From: an uncultured Lachnospiraceae bacterium
GTDB taxonomy: Bacteria > Bacillota_A > Clostridia > Lachnospirales > Lachnospiraceae
Length of the DNA stretch: 5,907 nucleotides
Assembly: GCA_902796775.1 (NCBI GenBank)
Contig: CADBQK010000295.1
Span: forward strand, 1 to 5,907
Direction: 5' to 3'
In this document: positions 1-5,907 of the stretch, piece by piece
Numbering within the stretch: the stretch's first letter is position 1
Layout of the letters: the number at the start of each line of letters is the position of its first letter
Position numbers and translations under genes: made by a program
Notes under the pieces: model-generated
Told to the model about the DNA's origin: nothing
Seen by the model: the letters and a program-made list of their open reading frames with translations, nothing else
Databases searched by the model: none

Positions 1-2
1 TC

Positions 3-587
3 CGTGAGCTCTGCGACCGGGTCATCGTGCTGGATCACGGAAAGGTCATCTTCGATGGCGGCGTGGAGGACGGGATCGGGGTATATATGGAGACATCCTT
101 CCACGACGATCTGTTCATTGATTACAATAAAATCCCGCGTTACGCTTTCCTTAAAAATACAAAGATCAGAACGACGTATACTGCTTTTGCCGATGGAAGA
201 AACGTATTCGAGCACGATGAAAAAATGCCGATCATATTTCGCTGGATCAACGAAAGCGATGTTGCGAACCTGTGTCTGAGACTTGAGATCCTGACACTTG
301 ACAGAAAGCCGATCGGTACCACCTTCCTGTATGATTTTTATGAAGGCTGTAAAGATGATCAGGGGGAGGTGTGTGTTTTAGTCGATCTAAGTATCATTGC
401 ACCCGGAAGATACACAATGTACTGTAATTTCTTTCAGAGAGGGAATCAGGGATATCACTCGGGCGTTGACTGTGTGCAGGGATTGTGTTTTGAAGTGTTG
501 CCATACGAAGGCATTGTCTGGGACAAAAAATGGTGGGGGAATATCATGCTGCCGGGTCTGGAGATACGGGCGCCTGAGAAGAACTGA
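3..587 (+). CDS. ABC transporter ATP-binding protein, Wzt-type, C-terminal part (5' truncated by window edge)
   Basis: This is the ATPase subunit of a polysaccharide ABC exporter; such proteins power export of lipid-linked glycans across the cytoplasmic membrane together with a Wzm-type permease, which lies outside this window. The reading frame is open from base 3 and gives 194 residues. The first residues, RELCDRVIVLDHGK followed by VIFDG, are the typical end of an ABC nucleotide-binding domain after the H-loop; Walker A, the signature motif and Walker B would lie upstream and are missing only because the window begins here. After about residue 30 the protein continues for about 160 residues rich in beta-type sequence. 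This matches the Wzt layout, where an extra C-terminal beta-sandwich binds the export substrate, and is too long for a plain export ATPase. The ATPase assignment is firm; the substrate-binding role of the tail follows from architecture rather than a motif. The stop is TGA, 42 bases before the next gene. Confidence 0.85.
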   Translation, partial: RELCDRVIVLDHGKVIFDGGVEDGIGVYMETSFHDDLFIDYNKIPRYAFLKNTKIRTTYTAFADGRNVFEHDEKMPIIFRWINESDVANLCLRLEILTLDRKPIGTTFLYDFYEGCKDDQGEVCVLVDLSIIAPGRYTMYCNFFQRGNQGYHSGVDCVQGLCFEVLPYEGIVWDKKWWGNIMLPGLEIRAPEKN

Positions 588-629
588 TCAGATCGATCAT
601 CATCATGTAAAGTCGAAGGGAGAACGGCT

Positions 630-1418
630 ATGAATAAATACAGAGCAAAAAGGATCGCACAAAAGAGTGCGCACCTTCATGACCGGTTTTTAAAGCGGTA
701 TAAACTGCGGATGGAGGTAGTACGTGACGGCAGACTTATAACACAGGAAATGGGATATGATACGATTGACGACAGCTCTTCACGAAACGAGTTTGCGAAA
801 TATGAGGACTATACCAGGTACAGGACATTTGAGCTGGTTGCCGATGAGATCAGAAGGAAATACAGTCCGGAGGAGCTGTCAGAGTTTTGCGTGGCGGAAG
901 CAGGCGTATTTAAGGGAAACTTCACATGGATCATAAACGAAAAACTCCACGAATGCGAGATTTTTCTTTATGACACTTTTGAAGGGTTTGATAAAAACGA
1001 ACTGAAAGCTGAGGTTAACCGCTCATTTACAGAAAAAAGTAATCTCAAATCATACAGTGATTATTTCGGAAGTCCGGATGAAAGCCCGGAGCAAAGGATC
1101 GAAGCGGTAATGAGCAAGCTGAAATACAGGGAAAAATGTCATATACGAAAAGGCTACTTCCCTGATTCGGCAGTTAATGAAAAAGATAAACGCTGGATTT
1201 TCGTATCACTGGATATGGACTTATACCAGCCGATGAAAGCGGGCATCTTCTATTTCTGGCCCCGAATGGTCGAAGGCGGAGCTATATTCATTCATGATTA
1301 TAACAACAAAGACTTTGCAGGGATAAAGGAAGCAGTAAGGGAAGCTGAAAAGGAATTCGGCAGGATTCATAAGATTCCTTTAAGCGACCAGGGAGGGACA
1401 TTGATCCTGAGTAAATAG
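630..1418 (+). CDS. TylF/MycF-family SAM-dependent O-methyltransferase (probable sugar methyltransferase)
   Basis: A 262-residue cytosolic methyltransferase predicted to move a methyl group from S-adenosylmethionine to a hydroxyl, most likely on a sugar. The SAM-binding glycine motif is VAEAGVFKG at residues 88-96. The family hallmark YDTFEGF is at 114-120. The acidic segment SLDMDLYQP starts at residue 193 (D195, D197), and GGAIFIHDY follows, ending at Y224. TylF and MycF methylate deoxysugars of macrolides and use a metal bound by acidic residues in these last two segments; relatives are common in glycan clusters. Here the usual Asp-Asp-Tyr reads His-Asp-Tyr (222-224). The N-terminus is strongly basic and has no signal peptide. 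The ATG at 630 is supported by AAGGGAGA at 616-623, six bases upstream. The length is normal for the family. Its place directly after the transporter ATPase suggests methylation of the exported glycan; the acceptor cannot be read from sequence. Confidence 0.85.
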   Translation: MNKYRAKRIAQKSAHLHDRFLKRYKLRMEVVRDGRLITQEMGYDTIDDSSSRNEFAKYEDYTRYRTFELVADEIRRKYSPEELSEFCVAEAGVFKGNFTWIINEKLHECEIFLYDTFEGFDKNELKAEVNRSFTEKSNLKSYSDYFGSPDESPEQRIEAVMSKLKYREKCHIRKGYFPDSAVNEKDKRWIFVSLDMDLYQPMKAGIFYFWPRMVEGGAIFIHDYNNKDFAGIKEAVREAEKEFGRIHKIPLSDQGGTLILSK

Positions 1419-1440
1419 CGAAGTTTTTATTCTGGTGTGA

Positions 1441-1447
1441 AAAGGAG
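1441..1447 (+). promoter_or_regulatory. Ribosome binding site fixing the start of the first glycosyltransferase
   Basis: AAAGGAG lies seven bases before the ATG at 1455. An in-frame GTG at 1437 lies upstream of this site and so cannot use it; the ATG at 1450 is in another frame. The start is therefore placed at 1455, giving the N-terminus MPEVSVIIPVY usual for this family. Confidence 0.8.
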
Positions 1448-1454
1448 TAATGGT

Positions 1455-2573
1455 ATGCCGGAGGTTTCTGTGATCATCCCCGTCTACAAGGTCGAACCCT
1501 ATCTTGGCCGGTGCGTGGACAGCGTACTGGCGCAGACCTTTACTGATTTTGAGCTGATCCTTGTGGATGACGGAAGCCCGGATAACTGCGGAGCGATCTG
1601 CGACGAGTACGCTGCGCTGGACAGACGCATCAGAGTGATCCATCAGGAGAACGGCGGCGTAAGCAAAGCCAGAAATTCGGCTTTGGATGTTGCGGTCGGA
1701 AAGTACATTTATTTCTGTGACGGAGATGACTATATTGAAAAAGAACTGCTGAATGATGCCGTACAGGCGATGGATGGATATGATGTGGTCGTGTTGAACA
1801 AAGAGGATGTTGATGTTAACGGCTGCCCTGTACGACGTGCAACTGATTATCATGGTGAATCGGATAAATGGACCATTGAATACAGATCCGAATTTATAGC
1901 CTTCGATTATTTTTATTGGAAAATCGGAGGTGGTTTAACTAACAAGTTGTTCAGGAAGAGAATTATTGAACAGAATAAGCTGCGTTTTCCTGAAAATGCC
2001 ATTATTGCAGAAGATATATGTTTCACGATCTGTTATCTTCTGCATTCAGATTCTCTGCGCTGTATTCCCGGTGTTTATTATCACTATGTCGTACATCAGG
2101 GGTCAACTATGGCCGAACAATGGAACGTATTTAATTTTGATAACAATAATGAAATAAGTAAAACGATACTGCAGCATTTACATCAATGCAAAGAACAGCT
2201 CATGTTAAAGCAATACTATCCCGTTATTCATTTTGGTCTGATGAATAATGTTATATCACGGGTAAAGAAGAATCAGCCATCCCTCAGCCTTTCAGACATT
2301 CGCTCTTCTCTTCTGGATGATATAAAGGATACCGGTTATTTTCTTGAACAGGCCCGGGCATTTGTTGATTCCGGGCGTCTTTTCATCAGGAACTGGAGCA
2401 GGGGTCCGATAAATGCAAGGATGATCCTGTCAGAATGGTCATATTATCTGAACGGAAACAGGCTGCAGCTCATAATTATGAAAATCATGTTCTGGCTGGA
2501 TCGGGCGGTGAAAAAGCTAAGGCGGCTATTCTCGCGTCCGGTGCGCCATGTGAGGAGTCACGGAAAATCATAA
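1455..2573 (+). CDS. Family 2 (GT-A) glycosyltransferase, first of three
   Basis: A 372-residue predicted inverting glycosyltransferase that would transfer a sugar from a nucleotide donor to a lipid-linked glycan at the cytoplasmic face of the membrane. The N-terminal GT-A fold is clear: SVIIPVY at 5-11, nucleotide-binding VDDGS at 37-41, GGVSKARN at 67-74, and the metal-binding DxD-type DGDD at 89-92. The NKLF segment near 163-166 and the AEDICF motif (E186, D187; D187 the likely catalytic base) follow, then a helical C-terminal part ending in a basic stretch (VKKLRRLFSRPVRHVR). Residues 20-68 closely match the next gene, while the C-terminal half does not. Base composition changes sharply inside the gene: about 57% GC over 1501-1680 against about 33% over 2101-2280 (hand counts), which suggests recombination. 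It is co-transcribed with its neighbours. Donor and acceptor sugars cannot be predicted. Confidence 0.9.
   Translation: MPEVSVIIPVYKVEPYLGRCVDSVLAQTFTDFELILVDDGSPDNCGAICDEYAALDRRIRVIHQENGGVSKARNSALDVAVGKYIYFCDGDDYIEKELLNDAVQAMDGYDVVVLNKEDVDVNGCPVRRATDYHGESDKWTIEYRSEFIAFDYFYWKIGGGLTNKLFRKRIIEQNKLRFPENAIIAEDICFTICYLLHSDSLRCIPGVYYHYVVHQGSTMAEQWNVFNFDNNNEISKTILQHLHQCKEQLMLKQYYPVIHFGLMNNVISRVKKNQPSLSLSDIRSSLLDDIKDTGYFLEQARAFVDSGRLFIRNWSRGPINARMILSEWSYYLNGNRLQLIIMKIMFWLDRAVKKLRRLFSRPVRHVRSHGKS
1512..1658 (+). repeat. Shared glycosyltransferase module, copy 1
   Basis: This 147-base segment (codons 20-68 of the first glycosyltransferase) aligns without gaps to 2653-2799 in the second. By hand count 123 of 147 bases and 44 of 49 residues are identical, including an unbroken 26-base identical run at its start. 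It encodes the nucleotide-binding half of the GT-A fold. Confidence 0.85.
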
Positions 2574-2581
2574 TACACAGT

Positions 2582-2586
2582 AAGGA
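2582..2586 (+). promoter_or_regulatory. Ribosome binding site fixing the start of the second glycosyltransferase
   Basis: AAGGA ends nine bases before the ATG at 2596. The in-frame ATG at 2587 directly abuts this site with no spacer, so initiation there is unlikely. The protein from 2596 begins MSEISIVVPVY, matching the family's usual N-terminus. Confidence 0.65.
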
Positions 2587-2595
2587 ATGATCGTT

Positions 2596-3615
2596 ATGTC
2601 TGAAATATCCATTGTCGTTCCGGTCTATAAGGCGGAGTCATATCTCCACCAATGCGTGGACAGCGTACTGGCGCAGACGTTTACCGGCTTTGAGCTGATC
2701 CTTGTGGATGATGGCAGTCCGGATAACTGTGGCGTGATTTGCGACGAGTATGCCGCGCAGGACAGCAGGATTCGGGTGATCCATCAGAAAAACGGAGGTC
2801 TGGGAAAAGCCAGGAACGTGGGTATGGATCTGGCCGGAGGGAAGTATCTCATTTTTCTGGACAGTGATGACTATTGGCTGCCATCAACGCTTGAAACACT
2901 TTTTACGGAGGCGGAATGTAACAAAACGCAGGTGCTGGTTTTCGGGGCGCAGCCATTCATGGATGGAATAGAAGAACCCGAAAAATATCTTACATATCGG
3001 CATACTGTTCAAAATGGCATAGTAAGATCAGGACCGGAGAGCCTGAAGGTTGCGTTAGATTCCGGGGAATACTATTCTCAGGCATGTTTACGTTTCTATC
3101 TTTTGAAATACATACAGGATACAGGGATCCGCTTTGATGAGGGGTGCATTCATGAAGATGTGATGTTCTCCTTCCTCACATATCTATTGGCAGACAGGGT
3201 GGAATGTATCGGGAACCGATTTTATCAGCGGCGTTACCATTCCGGGTCGATCATGACCGGCAAGTCAATCCGAAGCTCCGCCCACGGCTACCGCGTGGCG
3301 GTGGACGGACTGCTGGATGCATATAGAAAGCGCGCCCTTTCTCCCCTCGGAAAGGTACAGCTGGAACGATTTATTGTGAAAGGTGTACAGACTATCCGTA
3401 ATCTCTATAACGCGTCATTCGGACAGAAACAAAATGCATGGCAGACAGCGGGATGGATAAGGAAGGATGCGAGGCAGACCTTGAAACGTGCACGTACGCT
3501 CACAAGTCTGCCACGGTCTCTTAAATTTGCGACCTACAGCCTCTTTTTGAGTTTTTTACTCTCCAAAATTAAAACTTTGCTCAAACGTCCGGTTCAGACA
3601 GTCGGAAAGATATAA
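2596..3615 (+). CDS. Family 2 (GT-A) glycosyltransferase, second of three
   Basis: A 339-residue predicted inverting glycosyltransferase acting on a glycan intermediate at the inner face of the membrane. Motifs in order: SIVVPVY at 5-11, VDDGS at 37-41, GGLGKARN at 67-74, the metal-binding DSDD at 89-92, and HEDVMF with E187 and D188, the latter the likely catalytic base. YHSGSIM follows, typical of the loop after the catalytic region. The C-terminus is basic and amphipathic (LLSKIKTLLKRPVQ), consistent with peripheral membrane contact, and shares an RPV element with the tail of the preceding protein. The N-terminal module nearly duplicates that of the preceding gene, but the middle differs, so acceptor or donor specificity probably differs. 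A GC-rich patch of about 62% over 3241-3360 contrasts with about 45% over 2941-3060 (hand counts). The gene begins 22 bases after its neighbour's stop. The sugar specificity is unknown. Confidence 0.9.
   Translation: MSEISIVVPVYKAESYLHQCVDSVLAQTFTGFELILVDDGSPDNCGVICDEYAAQDSRIRVIHQKNGGLGKARNVGMDLAGGKYLIFLDSDDYWLPSTLETLFTEAECNKTQVLVFGAQPFMDGIEEPEKYLTYRHTVQNGIVRSGPESLKVALDSGEYYSQACLRFYLLKYIQDTGIRFDEGCIHEDVMFSFLTYLLADRVECIGNRFYQRRYHSGSIMTGKSIRSSAHGYRVAVDGLLDAYRKRALSPLGKVQLERFIVKGVQTIRNLYNASFGQKQNAWQTAGWIRKDARQTLKRARTLTSLPRSLKFATYSLFLSFLLSKIKTLLKRPVQTVGKI
2653..2799 (+). repeat. Shared glycosyltransferase module, copy 2
   Basis: Second copy of the 147-base segment at 1512-1658, in the same codon register (codons 20-68 of this gene) and about 84% identical by hand count. 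Most differences are at third codon positions, which indicates both copies have been kept under protein-level selection since they separated. Confidence 0.85.
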
Positions 3616-3666
3616 CCGGACTTCGGTAATGAAAAACGATGCCGGTTGGAAAACCGAATAAAGAAT

Positions 3667-3670
3667 GGAG
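3667..3670 (+). promoter_or_regulatory. Ribosome binding site fixing the start of the ATP-grasp gene
   Basis: GGAG lies eight bases before the ATG at 3679. The frame is open further up to a TTG at 3646, but that codon lies upstream of this site and has no comparable site of its own, so the ATG at 3679 is chosen. Confidence 0.7.
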
Positions 3671-3678
3671 AAGAAACT

Positions 3679-4626
3679 ATGTCATGCAGGCACTTTGCGG
3701 GACGTATTCTCAGGAAACTGTTCCCTTACCGGATGAAGCTCCGTGTTTATAATAGAATGCTTGAAAACATCCGTCCAAATGTTGGTCTGACGCGGGAGCA
3801 ATGGGCGGAAAAAATAAAAGAGCAGTACAGGGAAAAGATCGGGCATGAGCCGGACCTGGAGCATCCCAAACGATTTACGGAAAAGATCCAGTACCAAAAG
3901 CTCTATGACCATAACCCTCTTTATTCGACTCTCGCAGATAAATATGCTGTTCGGGAATGGGTGAGGGATAAGATTGGAGAAGAACACCTGATCCCGCTCC
4001 TTGGTGTATGGGACAGGGCTGAGGATATAGACTTTGATCAGCTGCCGGACAGCTTTGTTCTGAAAACGAACAATGCGTGCGGTACAAATATCATCATCAG
4101 AAACAAAAAGAGTGTAAACAGGAAACCGATCATCAAACTGCTGAACACCTGGCTTGCCTTTCCTTTTTGGGCGCAGGGAGGAGAATTTCATTATAAGGAT
4201 ATCCCTCCAAAGATCATCGCAGAAAAATACATGCAAAGTGATGACCTGGACGACCTTCCGGATTACAAATTTTTTTGCTTTCATGGGAAACCCTATTGCT
4301 GCGGTGTGATCATTGACAGAAAGCACGGGGCAAAACAACGCATCTATGATATGAACTGGACTCCGCAGGTCTGGAGCTTAGGCTATCATAAAATAAATGC
4401 CGAAAGTATAGAAAAACCGGCACAATTTGAAGCAATGCTTGCATTGGTTGAGAAGCTTTGTGAAGGCTTTTCCCATGTCAGAGTTGACCTCTATCTGACC
4501 GGACAGGAGATCTACTTTGGAGAGATGACTTTTACTACCGGAAGCGGGTATGATCCTTTTGTTCCGGATGAATATGACTTTATTCTCGGTGAGCAATGGA
4601 ATATAGATCTGGATCAAGTAAAGTAA
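3679..4626 (+). CDS. TupA-like ATP-grasp protein (probable glycan-modifying ligase)
   Basis: A 315-residue protein resembling the TupA-like ATP-grasp family, named after a Bacillus protein involved in teichuronopeptide synthesis. ATP-grasp enzymes join a carboxylate to an amine or similar nucleophile through an acyl-phosphate. Seen in order: a basic N-terminus, then PKRFTEKIQYQKLYD from residue 63, the family signature; LADKYAVREWV; IPLLGVWD; LPDSFVLKTNNACG with K129 as probable ATP-binding lysine; IIAEKYM; DYKFFCFHGKP; and near the end RVDLY and YFGEMTFTTGSGY with E282 a likely metal ligand. The family often sits among glycosyltransferases in polysaccharide loci, as here. I infer it attaches an amino acid or peptide-like group to the glycan, perhaps through a uronic acid, but no uronic-acid gene is visible in the window. 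The lysine and acidic residues expected of an active enzyme are present. No signal peptide, so it should act in the cytoplasm. Confidence 0.85.
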   Translation: MSCRHFAGRILRKLFPYRMKLRVYNRMLENIRPNVGLTREQWAEKIKEQYREKIGHEPDLEHPKRFTEKIQYQKLYDHNPLYSTLADKYAVREWVRDKIGEEHLIPLLGVWDRAEDIDFDQLPDSFVLKTNNACGTNIIIRNKKSVNRKPIIKLLNTWLAFPFWAQGGEFHYKDIPPKIIAEKYMQSDDLDDLPDYKFFCFHGKPYCCGVIIDRKHGAKQRIYDMNWTPQVWSLGYHKINAESIEKPAQFEAMLALVEKLCEGFSHVRVDLYLTGQEIYFGEMTFTTGSGYDPFVPDEYDFILGEQWNIDLDQVK

Positions 4627-4631
4627 AGGAG
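4625..4631 (+). promoter_or_regulatory. Ribosome binding site overlapping the ATP-grasp stop codon
   Basis: AAAGGAG overlaps the TAA stop at 4624-4626 and precedes the ATG at 4644 by 12 bases, a rather long spacer. No other in-frame start lies between; an in-frame ATG at 4596 lies inside the preceding gene, before this site. The overlap points to translation of the third glycosyltransferase coupled to that of the ATP-grasp gene. Confidence 0.6.
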
Positions 4632-4643
4632 CATAACGGACCA

Positions 4644-5705
4644 ATGGATGTATCTGTCGTAGTTCCGGTTTATAATACATCGCGTTATCTGCCTCAGTGT
4701 ATTGATTCCCTGATCGATCAGACACTGAAGGATGTGGAGTTTATTTTCGTAGACGACGGTTCCACCGACGATTCGCTTGAGATCTTGAGGCGGTACGAGA
4801 AGAAGGATGCACGCATTAAAGTATTGGAGCAGGAAAACCTTTATGCGGGTGTAGCGCGAAACAATGGCATGAAGCTGGCAACGGGAAAATACATCATCTT
4901 TCTGGATTCGGATGATTATTTCGATCTGACACTGCTTGAAAGATCCTTCCGCTGCGCAGAGAAGAATAAGGCGGAGATCGTTTTCTGGGGGCATTATATT
5001 TACGATGATCAGACCGGAGAGATCCGTAAACGCCCGTTCCGTATGAGGCATGGCGTTTTTTCCGGTGAAAGCCTCGGTGAAAGCGTTTTTTCATCATTTT
5101 CTTGTGTTCCATGGAACAGGCTTTATCTAAGGTCTTATCTGATGAAATATAATCTTGAATATCAGGCGATCTATAAGCATAATGATGTTTATTTGGGATT
5201 GCTGGGCATTGCGCTGGCCGAACGGATCGTGTGTCTTAACAGGCGGCTTGTCTTTCACCGGTACAATAACCCGGAAAGCCTGCAGGGAAACGGAATGTAC
5301 GCTTATCAGAACCTGATCGAAGTTTATTCGGATCTGAAGAGATCCCTAATCGCTTCCGGCAGGTTTTCCGGAAGTGCGCGAAATGCATATAGTAGGCTCG
5401 TAAGCCATTCGATAGAACAAAAAGCCAGATCGAAACCGGAAGTAATGCTGTCGAAAGAGTATTATTCGGAAATGAAAAAGCATCTTGTTCCTGATATATT
5501 TGAGTCTCCTGATGACTTTGCGGATACTACAATAATCCCGGGGATCATATATGAAAGCACCGATCACGATAATTATGTTATGCTGCTGGTTGAGAGAACG
5601 GGAAAAGATATGGTCTCAAAAAAAAGCAGCGATTATATCGTAGGTCATGCGCTGCTTTTTATTCCCCGCAAGATCAAAAGTGCTTTGGGACTTAAACGAA
5701 GATAA
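4644..5705 (+). CDS. Family 2 (GT-A) glycosyltransferase, third of three
   Basis: A 353-residue predicted inverting glycosyltransferase. Motifs: SVVVPVY at 4-10, VDDGSTDDS at 36-44, GVARNNG near 69-75, and metal-binding DSDD at 88-91. In place of the Glu-Asp pair of the other two enzymes it has HNDVYLG with N180 and D181, a variant known in one branch of family 2 that keeps the aspartate. The C-terminal region of about 130 residues is helical and charged, ending in LLFIPRKIKSALGLKRR, a basic amphipathic tail likely to touch the membrane. The sequence is clearly more distant from the first two enzymes than they are from each other, and composition is even along the gene. It is the last gene of the plus-strand run; only 17 bases separate it from the ATP-grasp gene, suggesting the two act on the same modification or branch. 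Donor and acceptor are unknown. Confidence 0.9.
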   Translation: MDVSVVVPVYNTSRYLPQCIDSLIDQTLKDVEFIFVDDGSTDDSLEILRRYEKKDARIKVLEQENLYAGVARNNGMKLATGKYIIFLDSDDYFDLTLLERSFRCAEKNKAEIVFWGHYIYDDQTGEIRKRPFRMRHGVFSGESLGESVFSSFSCVPWNRLYLRSYLMKYNLEYQAIYKHNDVYLGLLGIALAERIVCLNRRLVFHRYNNPESLQGNGMYAYQNLIEVYSDLKRSLIASGRFSGSARNAYSRLVSHSIEQKARSKPEVMLSKEYYSEMKKHLVPDIFESPDDFADTTIIPGIIYESTDHDNYVMLLVERTGKDMVSKKSSDYIVGHALLFIPRKIKSALGLKRR

Positions 5706-5713
5706 TGCTTTTC

Positions 5714-5754
5714 AAAAAAACACCGGTCATGCAGGTCCGGGACCTGCATGATCG
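5714..5754 (-). terminator. Intrinsic terminator for a minus-strand gene
   Basis: Bases 5727-5737 and 5741-5751 form a perfect 11-bp stem around a three-base loop, extended by G-C pairs and one G-U pair to 5724-5754. Read on the minus strand, the stem is followed within three bases by seven Ts (the A run at 5714-5720), the classic Rho-independent layout. It lies about 32 bases past the stop of the partial minus-strand gene. On the plus strand no T run follows the stem, so it is not a standard terminator for the glycosyltransferase operon. Confidence 0.8.
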
Positions 5755-5786
5755 CATAAACAGGGATGGGTAAAGCTTCTTCGCAG

Positions 5787-5907
5787 CTACATTACCCTCC
5801 CGGGCTGCTTCATCTTCTTCACCACATCGATATACTCCTTTTTGAGTTTCCCGATGCCCAGACCTACGCGGTTTTTCGCTGCCAGTTTCTGTCTGGTACC
5901 CGGTGCA
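5787..5907 (-). CDS. C-terminal fragment of an unrecognised minus-strand protein (truncated by window edge)
   Basis: On the minus strand a frame is open from the right edge (first full codon at 5906) to a TAG at 5787-5789, giving 39 residues that end KLKKEYIDVVKKMKQPGRVM. The fragment is lysine-rich and looks helical. I do not recognise the family. Support for a real gene is that the stop is followed at the expected distance by a strong minus-strand terminator. It converges with the glycosyltransferase operon and so belongs to a separate transcription unit. A second minus-strand frame is also open here but runs straight through the terminator, which makes it a poorer choice. Confidence 0.5.
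   Translation of the reverse strand, partial: APGTRQKLAAKNRVGLGIGKLKKEYIDVVKKMKQPGRVM

Noticed and set aside
585..599. Five-base inverted repeat (TGATC/GATCA) at the end of the ABC transporter gene
   Set aside because: Too short and AT-rich to support a terminator or operator, and it overlaps the stop codon of an apparently continuous operon.
1380..1853. Minus-strand open frame of 157 codons across the start of the first glycosyltransferase
   Set aside because: It spans the methyltransferase-glycosyltransferase junction antisense to conserved catalytic motifs and its translation has no domain-like pattern.
3643..3656. Small hairpin (5-bp stem, GGAA loop) in the gap before the ATP-grasp gene
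   Set aside because: The stem is short, with no T run after it and no known regulatory motif around it; such stems occur by chance in a 63-base gap.
3682..4338. Long minus-strand open frame of 218 codons opposite the ATP-grasp gene
   Set aside because: It lies wholly antisense to a gene with clear family motifs. The translation shows no recognisable domain, and it would be isolated on the opposite strand within an operon.
5766..5907. Plus-strand frame open to the right edge, starting at an ATG directly after the hairpin
   Set aside because: There is no well-spaced ribosome site, the translation is rich in His and Leu with no domain-like pattern, and the minus-strand frame with its stop followed by a terminator explains the region better.

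Overview
The window looks like a stretch of a surface-polysaccharide (capsule, wall glycan or S-layer-like glycan) locus from a low- to mid-GC Firmicute, most likely a Clostridia/Lachnospiraceae-type gut bacterium. This rests on strong AGGAG-type ribosome sites, frequent AGA/AGG/ATA codons, a Gram-positive-style family 2 glycosyltransferase repertoire, a TupA-like ATP-grasp protein and a GC content around the mid-40s. The taxonomic guess is inference; no marker gene is present.

Layout, left to right. Positions 3-587 hold the 3' end of a Wzt-type ABC-transporter ATPase: the last part of the nucleotide-binding domain, then a beta-rich C-terminal domain of the kind that binds the exported glycan. 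A TylF/MycF-family SAM-dependent methyltransferase follows (630-1418). Next come two GT-A family 2 glycosyltransferases (1455-2573 and 2596-3615), a TupA-like ATP-grasp protein (3679-4626) and a third family 2 glycosyltransferase (4644-5705). All six are on the plus strand, with gaps of about 17 to 63 bases and a ribosome site before each complete gene, so they read as one operon. No promoter or plus-strand terminator was found, so the operon starts left of the window. After 5705 an 11-bp perfect hairpin, followed on the minus strand by a T tract, looks like the terminator of a convergent gene whose last 39 codons occupy 5787-5906.

A working model (inference): the three glycosyltransferases build a repeat unit or its branches in the cytoplasm, the methyltransferase methylates a sugar (possibly the chain end), the ATP-grasp protein attaches an amino acid or similar acyl group by an ATP-driven ligation, and the ABC transporter exports the lipid-linked polymer, perhaps after its C-terminal domain recognises a modified end. 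No wholly new gene system is evident. The most unusual sequence-level signals are the strong compositional mosaicism inside the first glycosyltransferase gene and the near-identical, in-phase N-terminal module it shares with the next gene, both pointing to recombination between glycosyltransferase genes.
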